Assembly: GCA_001189345.1 (NCBI GenBank)
Contig: LFKV01000048.1
Coordinates: 124,001 to 188,000 of the forward strand
Direction: 5' to 3'
DNA length: 64,000 nt
DNA from: Candidatus Paraburkholderia kirkii
Lineage (GTDB): Bacteria > Pseudomonadota > Gammaproteobacteria > Burkholderiales > Burkholderiaceae
The position numbers were made by a program, and so were the translations under genes. Within the stretch, counting starts at the first letter, position 1. Each line of letters starts with the position of its first letter. A model generated the notes under the pieces. It worked only from the letters and a program-made list of their open reading frames with translations, was not told the DNA's origin and did not search any database. Below are positions 1-7,419 of this stretch, in pieces.

Positions 1-1103
1 CGTCGCCCGACCGCGAGCTGATGCTCTCGGGCAGCGCGAGCATCGCGAACGCGGGCCTGCAGGGCGGCATGGCGATCAACGGCAAGTTCGCGGTCGATCA
101 CGCGCTCATCGATCTGCCGGAATCCTCCGCGCCCTCGCTCGGCGACGACGTCATGATCGAGCGCCCCGACGGCACGATCAAGGGCGACAACCAGCAGATC
201 ATGGCCGCGACCGGGAAGCCGGTCGGGCCGTTCACGCCGCGCGCGAACATCGACATCGATCTCGGGCAGCGTTTCCGCTTCAAGAGCGCGGGCGCGGATC
301 TCGGCCTCGCGGGCACCATCACGGCGACGAGCGCGCCGAACATGCCGCTGCGCGCGGTCGGCAACGTGCGCGTGACGCCGGGTTCGACCTACACGGCGTT
401 CGGCCGCAAGCTCAATATCGAGAACGGCTTCTTCACTTTCAACGGGCCGGTGGCGAATCCGGGCATCAACATTCTCGCGATGCGCCGCAATCAGGAAATC
501 GAGGCGGGCGTGCAGGTCACGGGCACGGTGCAGGCGCCGGTCGCGAAGTTGATCTCGGAGCCGAACGTGCCCGACAACGAAAAGCTCTCGTGGCTGCTTT
601 TCGGCCACGGCACGGATCAGGGCAACAACATCGGCCAGCAGAGCGCGATGACGAGCGCGTTTGCGCTGCTCGGCAGCACGAGCGGCAAGCGCATCGCGCA
701 GACCTTCGGGCTCGACGAGTTCACGATCGGCTCGAGCGAGGTCGGCCTGACCGATCCGCAAGTGGTGATGCTCTCGAAAGCGATCAACGAGCGGCTCGTG
801 CTCGGCTACGAGCAGGGGCTGCAATCGGCGAGCAATGCGGTCAAGGCGACGCTGAACCTGTCGCGGTTCTGGGCCGTGACAGCGTATGGCGGCACGTATC
901 AGGGCGTCGATCTTTCGTATACGCGGCGGTTCAATTCGTGGGCGAGGCTGTGGTCGTCGTCCACTTCGTCTTCTTCGTCCTCTTCGTCCTCTTCGTCCTC
1001 TTCGTCCTCTTCGTCCTCTTCGTCCTCTTCGGCCGCGTCGGCGTCGTTGTCGGCTTCGGACGCCTCGGCCGCTTCTTCGGCCGGCGCGGAATCGCCGGAT
1101 TAG
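1..1103 (+). CDS. tamB: TamB, C-terminal part (gene starts before the window)
   Basis: This is the carboxyl end of the translocation and assembly module subunit TamB. TamB is a large periplasm-spanning protein that works with the Omp85 protein TamA in outer-membrane biogenesis and lipid traffic. The visible 360 or so residues hold the conserved beta-rich DUF490 end, including LLFGHGTDQ, an AINERLVLGYEQGL stretch and the usual finish GVDLSYTRRF. The reading frame is open to the left edge, so the first ATG at 21 is unlikely to be the true start. In relatives the protein ends soon after the YTRRF motif. Here it runs on for about 50 residues of almost pure serine, then alanine/serine, encoded by a 9-bp tandem repeat (972-1031). 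Family assignment is firm. The tail is unusual. Confidence 0.85.
   Translation, partial: SPDRELMLSGSASIANAGLQGGMAINGKFAVDHALIDLPESSAPSLGDDVMIERPDGTIKGDNQQIMAATGKPVGPFTPRANIDIDLGQRFRFKSAGADLGLAGTITATSAPNMPLRAVGNVRVTPGSTYTAFGRKLNIENGFFTFNGPVANPGINILAMRRNQEIEAGVQVTGTVQAPVAKLISEPNVPDNEKLSWLLFGHGTDQGNNIGQQSAMTSAFALLGSTSGKRIAQTFGLDEFTIGSSEVGLTDPQVVMLSKAINERLVLGYEQGLQSASNAVKATLNLSRFWAVTAYGGTYQGVDLSYTRRFNSWARLWSSSTSSSSSSSSSSSSSSSSSSSSSSAASASLSASDASAASSAGAESPD
972..1031 (+). repeat. 9-bp tandem repeat, about 6.7 copies, coding poly-serine in TamB
   Basis: The unit tcttcgtcc is repeated perfectly from 972 to 1025, followed by a partial tcttcg. The unit length is a multiple of three and the tamB frame reads it as Ser-Ser-Ser. 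Copy-number change therefore lengthens or shortens the protein tail without shifting the frame. It sits 70 bp before the tamB stop codon. Confidence 0.9.
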
Positions 1104-1125
1104 GGCGCGTCGCCACGCGACCGAA

Positions 1126-1168
1126 AAGCACAAAGGGCACGCGAATCGCTCGCGTGCCCTTTGTGCTT
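1126..1168. terminator. Bidirectional terminator between tamB and metG
   Basis: A perfect 19-bp inverted repeat (1126-1144 and 1150-1168) with a 5-base loop lies between the convergent 3' ends of tamB and metG. A-rich bases precede the left arm and T-rich bases end the right arm. It could therefore act as an intrinsic terminator in both directions. Confidence 0.8.
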
Positions 1169-1192
1169 ATTGCGCTGTCGATGCGGCCTACT

Positions 1193-3307
1193 TCACGCGC
1201 ATTCCCGGTTTCGCGCCGCTATGCGGCTCCAGAACGTAGAGACCCGGCTCGGCCTTCTCGTCGGCCGCGGCACCATGCCCTCCGAGAGGCCGAACTTCAT
1301 CTTGCGCGGCGCGAGGTTCGCGACCATCACCGTCAGCTTGCCGATCAGGTCCTGCGGCTGATATGCCGACTTGATGCCCGAGAAGACGTTGCGCGTCTTT
1401 TCCTCGCCGATATCGAGCGTCAGTTGCAGCAGCTTGTCGGATCCTTCGACTGCCTTGCAGTCGACGATCTTCGCCACGCGCAGATCGACCTTCGCGAAGT
1501 CGTCGATGGAGATGACGTCCGGTTCGTCCTGCTTCGGCTTCGCCTCTTTCTTCGCGGTGGCCGCGGGCGCCGCCGCTTCCGCGCCCGGCTGCAGCGATTC
1601 GCGATTGGCCGCGAGCAGCACCTCGATCTGCTTCGGGTCGACGCGCGTGGTCAGGTGCTTATAGGCGTTGATCGGGCTGGCCGACGACAGCGGCTTCGCG
1701 GCATCGGCCCAGACGAGCGGCGCGATGCCGAGGAACGACTCCACCGACTCGACGAGCTTCGGTAGTACCGGCTTCAGCGCGAGCGACAACAGGCGGAACG
1801 CTTCCAGGCTCACGCTGCAGGTCTCGTGCAACGCAGCCGCGTTCGCCGGATCCTTCGCCTGCTCCCACGGCTTGGCGGTGTCGACGTAGCCGTTCACGAC
1901 GTCGGCGAGCTCCATCGTCGTGCGCAGGGCGCGGCCGTACTCGCGCGCTTCGTAGAAGCCGGCGATATGCGGAACGGTCGCGCGCAACTGCTCCAGCAGC
2001 GGATGATTCATCGCGCTGTCCTGTACGCGGCCGTCGAAGCGCTTGATCAGGAACCCGGCCGCGCGGCTCGCGATGTTCACGTACTTGCCGACGAGATCGC
2101 TGTTCACGCGCGCCTGGAAGTCCTCCAGATTGAGGTCGATGTCTTCCATCGTGCTGTTGAGCTTCGCCGCGAAGTAGTAGCGCAGCCACTCGGGGTTGAG
2201 GCCCGTGTCGATCACGCTCTGCGCGGTGATGAACGTGCCGCGCGACTTCGACATCTTCGCGCCGTCGACCGTCAGGAAGCCGTGCGCGAACACGTTGGTC
2301 GGCGTGCGATGGCCCGAGAACTCAAGCATGGCCGGCCAGAACAGCGTGTGGAAGTAAAGAATGTCCTTGCCGATGAAGTGATACTGCTCGGCCTTCGAGC
2401 CGAGCTTTACCCAGGCGGCGAAATCGAGGCCGATGCACTCGGCGAGATTCATGAAGCTCGCGTAATAACCGACCGGGGCGTCGACCCAGACATAGAAATA
2501 CTTGCCCGGCGCGCCCGGAATCTCGAAGCCGAAGTAGGGCGCGTCGCGCGAGATGTCCCAGTCGGCGAGCTTGGCTTCGCCCTTGTCGCCGAGCCATTCG
2601 CGCATCTTGTTGGTAGCTTCGGGCTGCGCGAGGCCGCTCACCCAGCCGCGCAGGAATTCCTCGCAGCGCGGATCGGACAGGCGGAAGAAGTAGTGCGTCG
2701 AGGTCTTGCGGATGGGCGTGGCGCCCGAGACGACCGAGTACGGATTGATCAGCTCGGTCGGCTGATAGGTCGAGCCGCAGACTTCGCAATTGTCGCCGTA
2801 CTGGTCCTGCGCTCCGCATTTCGGGCACTGGCCCTTGATGAAGCGGTCCGGCAGGAACATTTCCTTGACCGGATCGTAGGCCTGCTCGATGTCGCGCGCG
2901 TCGATCAGGCCGGCCTGCTGGAGCGAAGTATAGATCGAGTCGCAGAGGACGCGGTTTTCCTCGGCATCGGTCGAGTAGTAGTTGTCGAACGAAATGCCGA
3001 AGCTGTCGAAATCGCGCTTGTGCTCCTTCCAGACGCGTTCGATCAATGCCTTGGGCGTGATGCCTTCCTTCTCGGCGCACAGCATGACCGGCGTGCCGTG
3101 GGTGTCGTCCGCGCCGACGTAGTAGACCTCGTGGCCATGCATTCGCAGCGCCCGAACCCAGATATCCGTTTGAATGTATTCGACCATGTGGCCGATGTGA
3201 ATCTGACCGTTCGCGTACGGCAACGCGGACGTGACGAGGATCTGGCGGCGACCGTTTTCGTTGGCGAAAGCGGCGGGCGCGGCGGAGGCTGAAATCGGTG
3301 CTGACAT
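1193..3307 (-). CDS. metG: Methionyl-tRNA synthetase with frameshifted C-terminal tail
   Basis: Class I synthetase that charges tRNA-Met. Visible parts are the HIGH motif at residues 37-40, a zinc-knuckle pair of CxxC motifs (CPKC and CEVC), KMSKS at residues 351-355, and a C-terminal EMAP/Trbp111 tRNA-binding domain ([11 protein letters not shown] onward). The frame holds to FGLSEGMV, then reads a foreign 24-residue tail ending CA. The next frame gives the expected family ending ([15 protein letters not shown] to GMRVK) and stops at 1188-1190. A short deletion of non-triplet size near 1270 therefore seems to have shifted the last 30 or so codons. Catalytic and anticodon-binding parts are untouched. 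The tail belongs to the dimerising tRNA-binding domain and is dispensable for catalysis in some bacteria, so activity is plausible. Confidence 0.9.
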   Translation of the reverse strand: MSAPISASAAPAAFANENGRRQILVTSALPYANGQIHIGHMVEYIQTDIWVRALRMHGHEVYYVGADDTHGTPVMLCAEKEGITPKALIERVWKEHKRDFDSFGISFDNYYSTDAEENRVLCDSIYTSLQQAGLIDARDIEQAYDPVKEMFLPDRFIKGQCPKCGAQDQYGDNCEVCGSTYQPTELINPYSVVSGATPIRKTSTHYFFRLSDPRCEEFLRGWVSGLAQPEATNKMREWLGDKGEAKLADWDISRDAPYFGFEIPGAPGKYFYVWVDAPVGYYASFMNLAECIGLDFAAWVKLGSKAEQYHFIGKDILYFHTLFWPAMLEFSGHRTPTNVFAHGFLTVDGAKMSKSRGTFITAQSVIDTGLNPEWLRYYFAAKLNSTMEDIDLNLEDFQARVNSDLVGKYVNIASRAAGFLIKRFDGRVQDSAMNHPLLEQLRATVPHIAGFYEAREYGRALRTTMELADVVNGYVDTAKPWEQAKDPANAAALHETCSVSLEAFRLLSLALKPVLPKLVESVESFLGIAPLVWADAAKPLSSASPINAYKHLTTRVDPKQIEVLLAANRESLQPGAEAAAPAATAKKEAKPKQDEPDVISIDDFAKVDLRVAKIVDCKAVEGSDKLLQLTLDIGEEKTRNVFSGIKSAYQPQDLIGKLTVMVANLAPRKMKFGLSEGMVPRPTRRPSRVSTFWSRIAARNRECA

Positions 3308-3443
3308 GAAGGCGCGGCCCGTGGGAGTGCTTGCGGTTGGTGAAAAAAGCGGAATCCGATTTTAGCAGGGTGGGGATCGGCGGGCTGCCTCGTTGCGATA
3401 CGGCGCAAATCACTGCTTTTTTGCAACCACAAAATGCATCAAA

Positions 3444-3727
3444 TAAAATCGAGGCCTATTTCGGCGAAAAGCGCGAGGTGCCGATGCCCTCGAAACCCCG
3501 AAAAGGCCAGCCCGTGGTGATCCTGCCCGCGCTCGTCGTATCGAAAGGTACTGCTTCAGAACGAAATGGTCCGTCAGGGCGTGCGCAAGGCCGAACTCGC
3601 GCGGCGACTCAACGTTCACATGCCGCAGGTGGATCGTCTGCTCGATCCGAGTCACTCGTCGAAGCTGGAAGCGATCGAGGAAGCGTTTCTGTCGCTCGGA
3701 AAACATTTGAAGATCTCGGTGGCCTGA
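3444..3727 (+). pseudogene. HicB-like antitoxin / HTH protein remnant
   Basis: The tail of a HicB-family protein with a C-terminal helix-turn-helix is recognisable: IEAYFGEKREVPMPSKP in one frame, then QNEMVRQGVRKAELARRL and the ending LGKHLKISVA in the next, stopping at 3725-3727. The shift lies at tcgaaaggtac near 3541-3550, where one extra A breaks the frame. The N-terminal half, about 45-50 residues of the HicB fold, is absent; the sequence before 3444 is unrelated and belongs to the metG upstream region. No HicA toxin gene is adjacent. In relatives this is a stand-alone HicB-like protein rather than a proven toxin-antitoxin pair. It cannot give the family protein as it stands. Confidence 0.7.
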
Positions 3728-3964
3728 GCCCGGCCCGCGCACTCACGATTCGAGCGCCCAAAAGAACCGGGGCTCAAACCGGCCCCGGAGCAACAACGAC
3801 AAGAGGAGAATGGCAGGCGATGGCCTCGCCATCCACCTACCGTAAAGAGAGACTAGCCGTGCCGCGCCCAAGTTTCAAATTTTTTTCAGGCAGGCGCACG
3901 CGCTTGGCTGGACCCGCTCGCCGCCGCTCTCGCGACGGCATATTCCCCTTTTAAATCAATCGCT

Positions 3965-4555
3965 TTACTGAACCTGACCGGGCTGCGCCGTCGCGCGCAG
4001 ATAGATCTCCACGCGGCGATTCTGCGCGCGGCTCGCTTCCGTCGAGTTGTCGGCGATCGGCTGGTTCTGGCCCATGCCTTGCGCCGACAGACGCTGTGCC
4101 GGGACGCCGTGCGACGAGATGTACGAAGCGACGCTCTGCGCGCGGTTTTGCGACAGCGTCTGGTTGTAGGCCGGCTGGCCGGTGTTGTCGGTATGGCCGA
4201 CGACGTTCGCGATCAGCTCCGGATGCTGCTGCATCGTCTGCGTGACGGAATTCAGCACCGGATCGAACGACGGCTTGATCGCGTAGCTGTTCGTGTCGAA
4301 CGAGATCGAATTCGGGATGTTCACCTTGAGCGAGCCGTCCTGCTGCTCGGTCACCTGCGTGCCGGTGCCCTTCGAGTCGTCCGAAATCTTGTTCTTGATC
4401 GACTGCCAGTTGTAGCCGACGATGCCGCCTGCCGCCGCGCCCGTGGCCGCGCCGGTTTCGACCGCCGTGTTGGTGCCCTGCTGCGTCTGGCAGCCGGCGA
4501 GAAGGGCGCCCACGAGGGCTACGACGGACAGGCGAGTCATCAACTTCGTATTCAT
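3965..4555 (-). CDS. OmpA-family lipoprotein (YiaD-like)
   Basis: A 196-residue outer-membrane lipoprotein. It has a signal peptide with lipobox LLAGC, then a glycine-zipper segment (GAATGAAAGGIVGYNW), then an OmpA C-terminal peptidoglycan-binding domain carrying GHTDNTG, LSQNRAQSVASYI and RAQNRRVEI. It would tether the outer membrane to the cell wall. The ATG at 4555 is chosen because AAGGAGAT lies seven bases upstream; the frame stays open further upstream but shows no signal sequence there. It stands alone, divergent from apbC. Confidence 0.88.
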   Translation of the reverse strand: MNTKLMTRLSVVALVGALLAGCQTQQGTNTAVETGAATGAAAGGIVGYNWQSIKNKISDDSKGTGTQVTEQQDGSLKVNIPNSISFDTNSYAIKPSFDPVLNSVTQTMQQHPELIANVVGHTDNTGQPAYNQTLSQNRAQSVASYISSHGVPAQRLSAQGMGQNQPIADNSTEASRAQNRRVEIYLRATAQPGQVQ

Positions 4556-4829
4556 TTTCGATCTCCTTGATTCTTCAACGAGCTTCGGCCAATGCGCCGA
4601 TGGTGCCAAAAGGGTCTTCGGACGTGCGCCGGGGGACGAGCCTCTACAATAGTCATAAAGGCGTCCGGCTGCCTGGTGCGATGCGTCCCCGGAAAAGTTT
4701 GCAGCGGGATAGTGCAATGCGCGCGAGCCGCGCGCAACGGCGTTAACAATCCCTTTCAAATTCTTCAGTTTGTTGCGGTGCGTCGATGGCATTCAGCGCA
4801 TTCAGCAACAATCGTTCCATGGAGTTTCA

Positions 4830-5918
4830 ATGAGCATCGACCGCGCGAAGATCGACACCGCACTCGCCACGCTGACCGATCCGAACACCCACCGCAAGTT
4901 CGTCGATACCAAGAGCATCCGCAACGTCGCCGTGGAGGGCGCGAACGTCGCGGTGAGCGTGGTGCTCGGCTATCCGGCGAAATCGCAGTTCGAATCGATC
5001 CGTGAGCTCGTGGCGGGCACGCTGCGTCAGGTGCCCGGTGTCGCGAACGTGACCGTGGACGTCTCGTCCCAGGTCGTCGCCCACGCGGTGCAGCGCGGCG
5101 TGAAGCTGCTGCAGAACGTCAAGAACATCGTCGCGGTGGCGTCGGGCAAGGGCGGCGTCGGCAAGAGCACGACCGCGGTGAACCTCGCGCTCGCGCTCGC
5201 GGCCGAGGGCGCATCGGTCGGCATGCTCGACGCGGACATCTACGGCCCCTCGCTGCCGATGATGCTCGGCATTGCCGGCCGCCCCGAGTCGCCCGACAAC
5301 CAGACGATGAACTCGCTCGAAGGCCACGGCATCCAGGCGAACTCGATCGGCTTTCTGATCGAGCAGGACAACCCGATGGTCTGGCGCGGCCCGATGGTCA
5401 ACTCGGCGCTCGAGCAGCTGCTGCGGCAGACCAACTGGCGCGACCTCGACTATCTCGTCGTCGACATGCCGCCGGGCACCGGCGACATCCAGCTCACGCT
5501 CGCGCAGAAGGTGCCGGTGACGGGCGCGGTGATCGTCACGACGCCGCAGGACATCGCGCTGCTCGACGCGAAGAAGGGCCTCAAGATGTTCGAGAAGGTG
5601 GGCATTCCGATTCTCGGCATCGTCGAGAACATGAGCACGCATATTTGCTCGAACTGCGGCCACGAGGAGCATATCTTCGGCGCGGGCGGTGGCGAGCGTA
5701 TGGCCAGGGAGTACGGCGTCGAGATTCTGGGCCAGCTGCCGCTCGACATCGCCATCCGCGAGCGCACCGACGCGGGCCAGCCGACCGTCATTTCGCAGCC
5801 GGACAGCCGCATCGCCGAAACCTATCGGGCGATCGCGCGCCGCGTGGCGATTTCGATCGCCGAGCGCCAGCGCGACATGACCTCGAAGTTTCCGAGCATC
5901 GTCGTGCAGAACACCTGA
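4830..5918 (+). CDS. apbC: Iron-sulfur cluster carrier ATPase ApbC/Mrp
   Basis: A 362-residue P-loop ATPase that carries Fe-S clusters to apo-proteins in the cytosol. It begins with a MIP18/DUF59 domain (roughly residues 1-95). The Mrp/NBP35 ATPase domain follows, with deviant Walker A GKGGVGKST at residues 106-114, the switch DADIYGPSLP, DMPPGTGD, and the cluster-binding CSNC pair. The ATG at 4830 matches the family start (MSIDRAKID) and follows GGAG. Length is normal. It is transcribed divergently from the OmpA-type lipoprotein, with about 270 bp of non-coding DNA between them. Confidence 0.95.
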   Translation: MSIDRAKIDTALATLTDPNTHRKFVDTKSIRNVAVEGANVAVSVVLGYPAKSQFESIRELVAGTLRQVPGVANVTVDVSSQVVAHAVQRGVKLLQNVKNIVAVASGKGGVGKSTTAVNLALALAAEGASVGMLDADIYGPSLPMMLGIAGRPESPDNQTMNSLEGHGIQANSIGFLIEQDNPMVWRGPMVNSALEQLLRQTNWRDLDYLVVDMPPGTGDIQLTLAQKVPVTGAVIVTTPQDIALLDAKKGLKMFEKVGIPILGIVENMSTHICSNCGHEEHIFGAGGGERMAREYGVEILGQLPLDIAIRERTDAGQPTVISQPDSRIAETYRAIARRVAISIAERQRDMTSKFPSIVVQNT

Positions 5919-6036
5919 TTTCGAGCAGTCGATCGAATCTCCGCGAGCCTTTGCGATGCGGCTCGCGGTATCATGTCGCCTTCGATGCGCGACAGCGTGG
6001 ACGCACTGGGCGTCGGCGGGCCGCCGAGAGGATCGT

Positions 6037-6570
6037 ATGAGAAACAGATTCGACGGAAGGGCGCTGTGCGCCTTGATCGCGACGGCTGCTTGCAGCGTCA
6101 TGCTGAGCGGCTGCGGCTTCATCTTCCAGAATCACGAAAAGCGCGCGGACGCGACGCTTCAGCCGACGCCCGGCAGCGCCACGCGCGGCACCGTCACGCT
6201 GATCGAGCGCGCGGACGGCGTGCAGGTTTCCTACAGTCTCACCGACATGCCGCCAAACAGCGATCACGCGCTGACCGTGCACGAGCGCGGCGACTGCATC
6301 GCCGTCAACGATCCGGAAGCGAGCCCGGTGTTCGCGCTGCCCGCGGACCGCCGAAGGGCGAGCGCGCGGCTCGAGGGCGAGCTCGGCAACATTCACGCGG
6401 ACGCCACCGGCTCCGCCACGGGCTTCATCGCCGCCACTGACGTGTCGCTCGACGGCGTGCGCTCGGTCATTTCGCGCGCGATCGTCCTGCACCGCGAGGC
6501 GCTGGATCCGTACGCGAGCGCGCCGCACAACGTGGGTCCGGCGCTCGCTTGCGGCGTGACCCGGCGCTAG
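6037..6570 (+). CDS. SodC-like lipoprotein lacking most metal ligands
   Basis: A 177-residue Cu/Zn superoxide dismutase-like protein. The signal peptide has a lipobox (SVMLSGC), so it is probably outer-membrane or periplasm anchored. The SodC scaffold is clear: VHERGDC, ELGNIHADATG, SRAIVLH and the end ALACGV, with both disulfide cysteines. The copper/zinc site is largely gone. The first His of the usual HxH is Thr (LTVHE), the middle stretch that normally carries the bridging and zinc histidines has none, and the zinc Asp is replaced by Glu (GELGN). Only two copper-type histidines remain. It is best read as a non-catalytic SodC relative of the YojM kind. Its role is unknown. Confidence 0.75.
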   Translation: MRNRFDGRALCALIATAACSVMLSGCGFIFQNHEKRADATLQPTPGSATRGTVTLIERADGVQVSYSLTDMPPNSDHALTVHERGDCIAVNDPEASPVFALPADRRRASARLEGELGNIHADATGSATGFIAATDVSLDGVRSVISRAIVLHREALDPYASAPHNVGPALACGVTRR

Positions 6571-6742
6571 GCGCGCAAGCCGTATCCGGTGCCGGCGTAC
6601 CGGCGCGCCACGTCAATCACGTAATAAAATACGCGCTTTCGTTTGGCTCGCGCGGCGCGAAACGCCGCCGAAGGCCATGCTCCGTTTCACCGCAGGCGGC
6701 GGTCGCGAGACTGAAAGCCTTCACCGTTGAGTAGCGTCCCCT

Positions 6743-7312
6743 ATGAGCATCAAGTCCGACAAGTGGATTCGCCGCATGGCCGAAGAGCACCGAATGATCG
6801 AGCCGTTCGTGCGCGATCAGGTGCGTGTGTCCGAGGACGGCCGCAAGATCGTGAGCTACGGCACGTCGAGCTACGGCTACGACATCCGCGTCGCCGACGA
6901 ATTCAAGATCTTCACCAACATCAACTCCACGATCGTCGATCCGAAAGCTTTCGACGAGAAATCGTTCGTCGACTTCAAGGGCGACGTCTGCATCATTCCG
7001 CCGAATTCCTTCGCGCTCGCGCGCACGGTGGAGTATTTCCGCATTCCGCGCTCCTGCCTGACCGTCTGCCTCGGCAAGTCGACGTATGCGCGCTGCGGAA
7101 TCATCGTCAACGTGACGCCGTTCGAGCCGGAATGGGAAGGTTATGTCACGCTCGAATTCTCGAATACGACACCTTTGCCTGCCAAAATCTACGCGAACGA
7201 GGGCGTCGCCCAAGTCTTGTTCTTCGAAAGCGACGAAATGTGCGAGACGTCGTACGCGGATCGCGGCGGGAAGTACCAGGGGCAGCACGGCGTGACGCTG
7301 CCCAAGACCTGA
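6743..7312 (+). CDS. dcd: dCTP deaminase
   Basis: A 189-residue cytosolic enzyme that deaminates dCTP to dUTP and feeds thymidylate synthesis. The trimeric dUTPase-fold motifs are all visible: [20 protein letters not shown] and [17 protein letters not shown] with the catalytic Glu. The C-terminal lid finishes [12 protein letters not shown]. Length matches the family exactly. The ATG at 6743 is the family start. The decarboxylase gene begins 107 bp downstream on the same strand and may be co-transcribed. Confidence 0.97.
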   Translation: MSIKSDKWIRRMAEEHRMIEPFVRDQVRVSEDGRKIVSYGTSSYGYDIRVADEFKIFTNINSTIVDPKAFDEKSFVDFKGDVCIIPPNSFALARTVEYFRIPRSCLTVCLGKSTYARCGIIVNVTPFEPEWEGYVTLEFSNTTPLPAKIYANEGVAQVLFFESDEMCETSYADRGGKYQGQHGVTLPKT

Positions 7313-7419
7313 TAAATCGCCGCGTTCTCAGAAACGCACACGGCAAACGCTTGCCGAAAGACCACTGGCATCGAGTTCGGGACTCGGCGCAGCGGTCGTT
7401 CCATTTGGAGATTTGCCTC

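Noticed and set aside
972..1031. Phase-variable switch in tamB
   Set aside because: The 9-bp unit cannot shift the frame, so copy changes alter tail length but do not turn the gene on or off.
1826..3292. A 488-codon plus-strand frame opposite metG
   Set aside because: MetG motifs on the minus strand are unequivocal; the plus frame has no recognisable domain and an antisense-type composition.
3767..3788. Hairpin after the hicB remnant as a terminator
   Set aside because: The stem is only 7 bp, the loop is 8 bases and no T-run follows on either strand.
3331..3954. A 207-codon plus-strand gene after metG
   Set aside because: Only the HicB-like segment has meaning, and it changes frame at about 3545; the remainder is noise after the shift.
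6727..7419. N-terminal extension of the decarboxylase by over 200 codons
   Set aside because: The extension overlaps dcd in another frame; the ATG at 7420 has a ribosome site and matches the family start.
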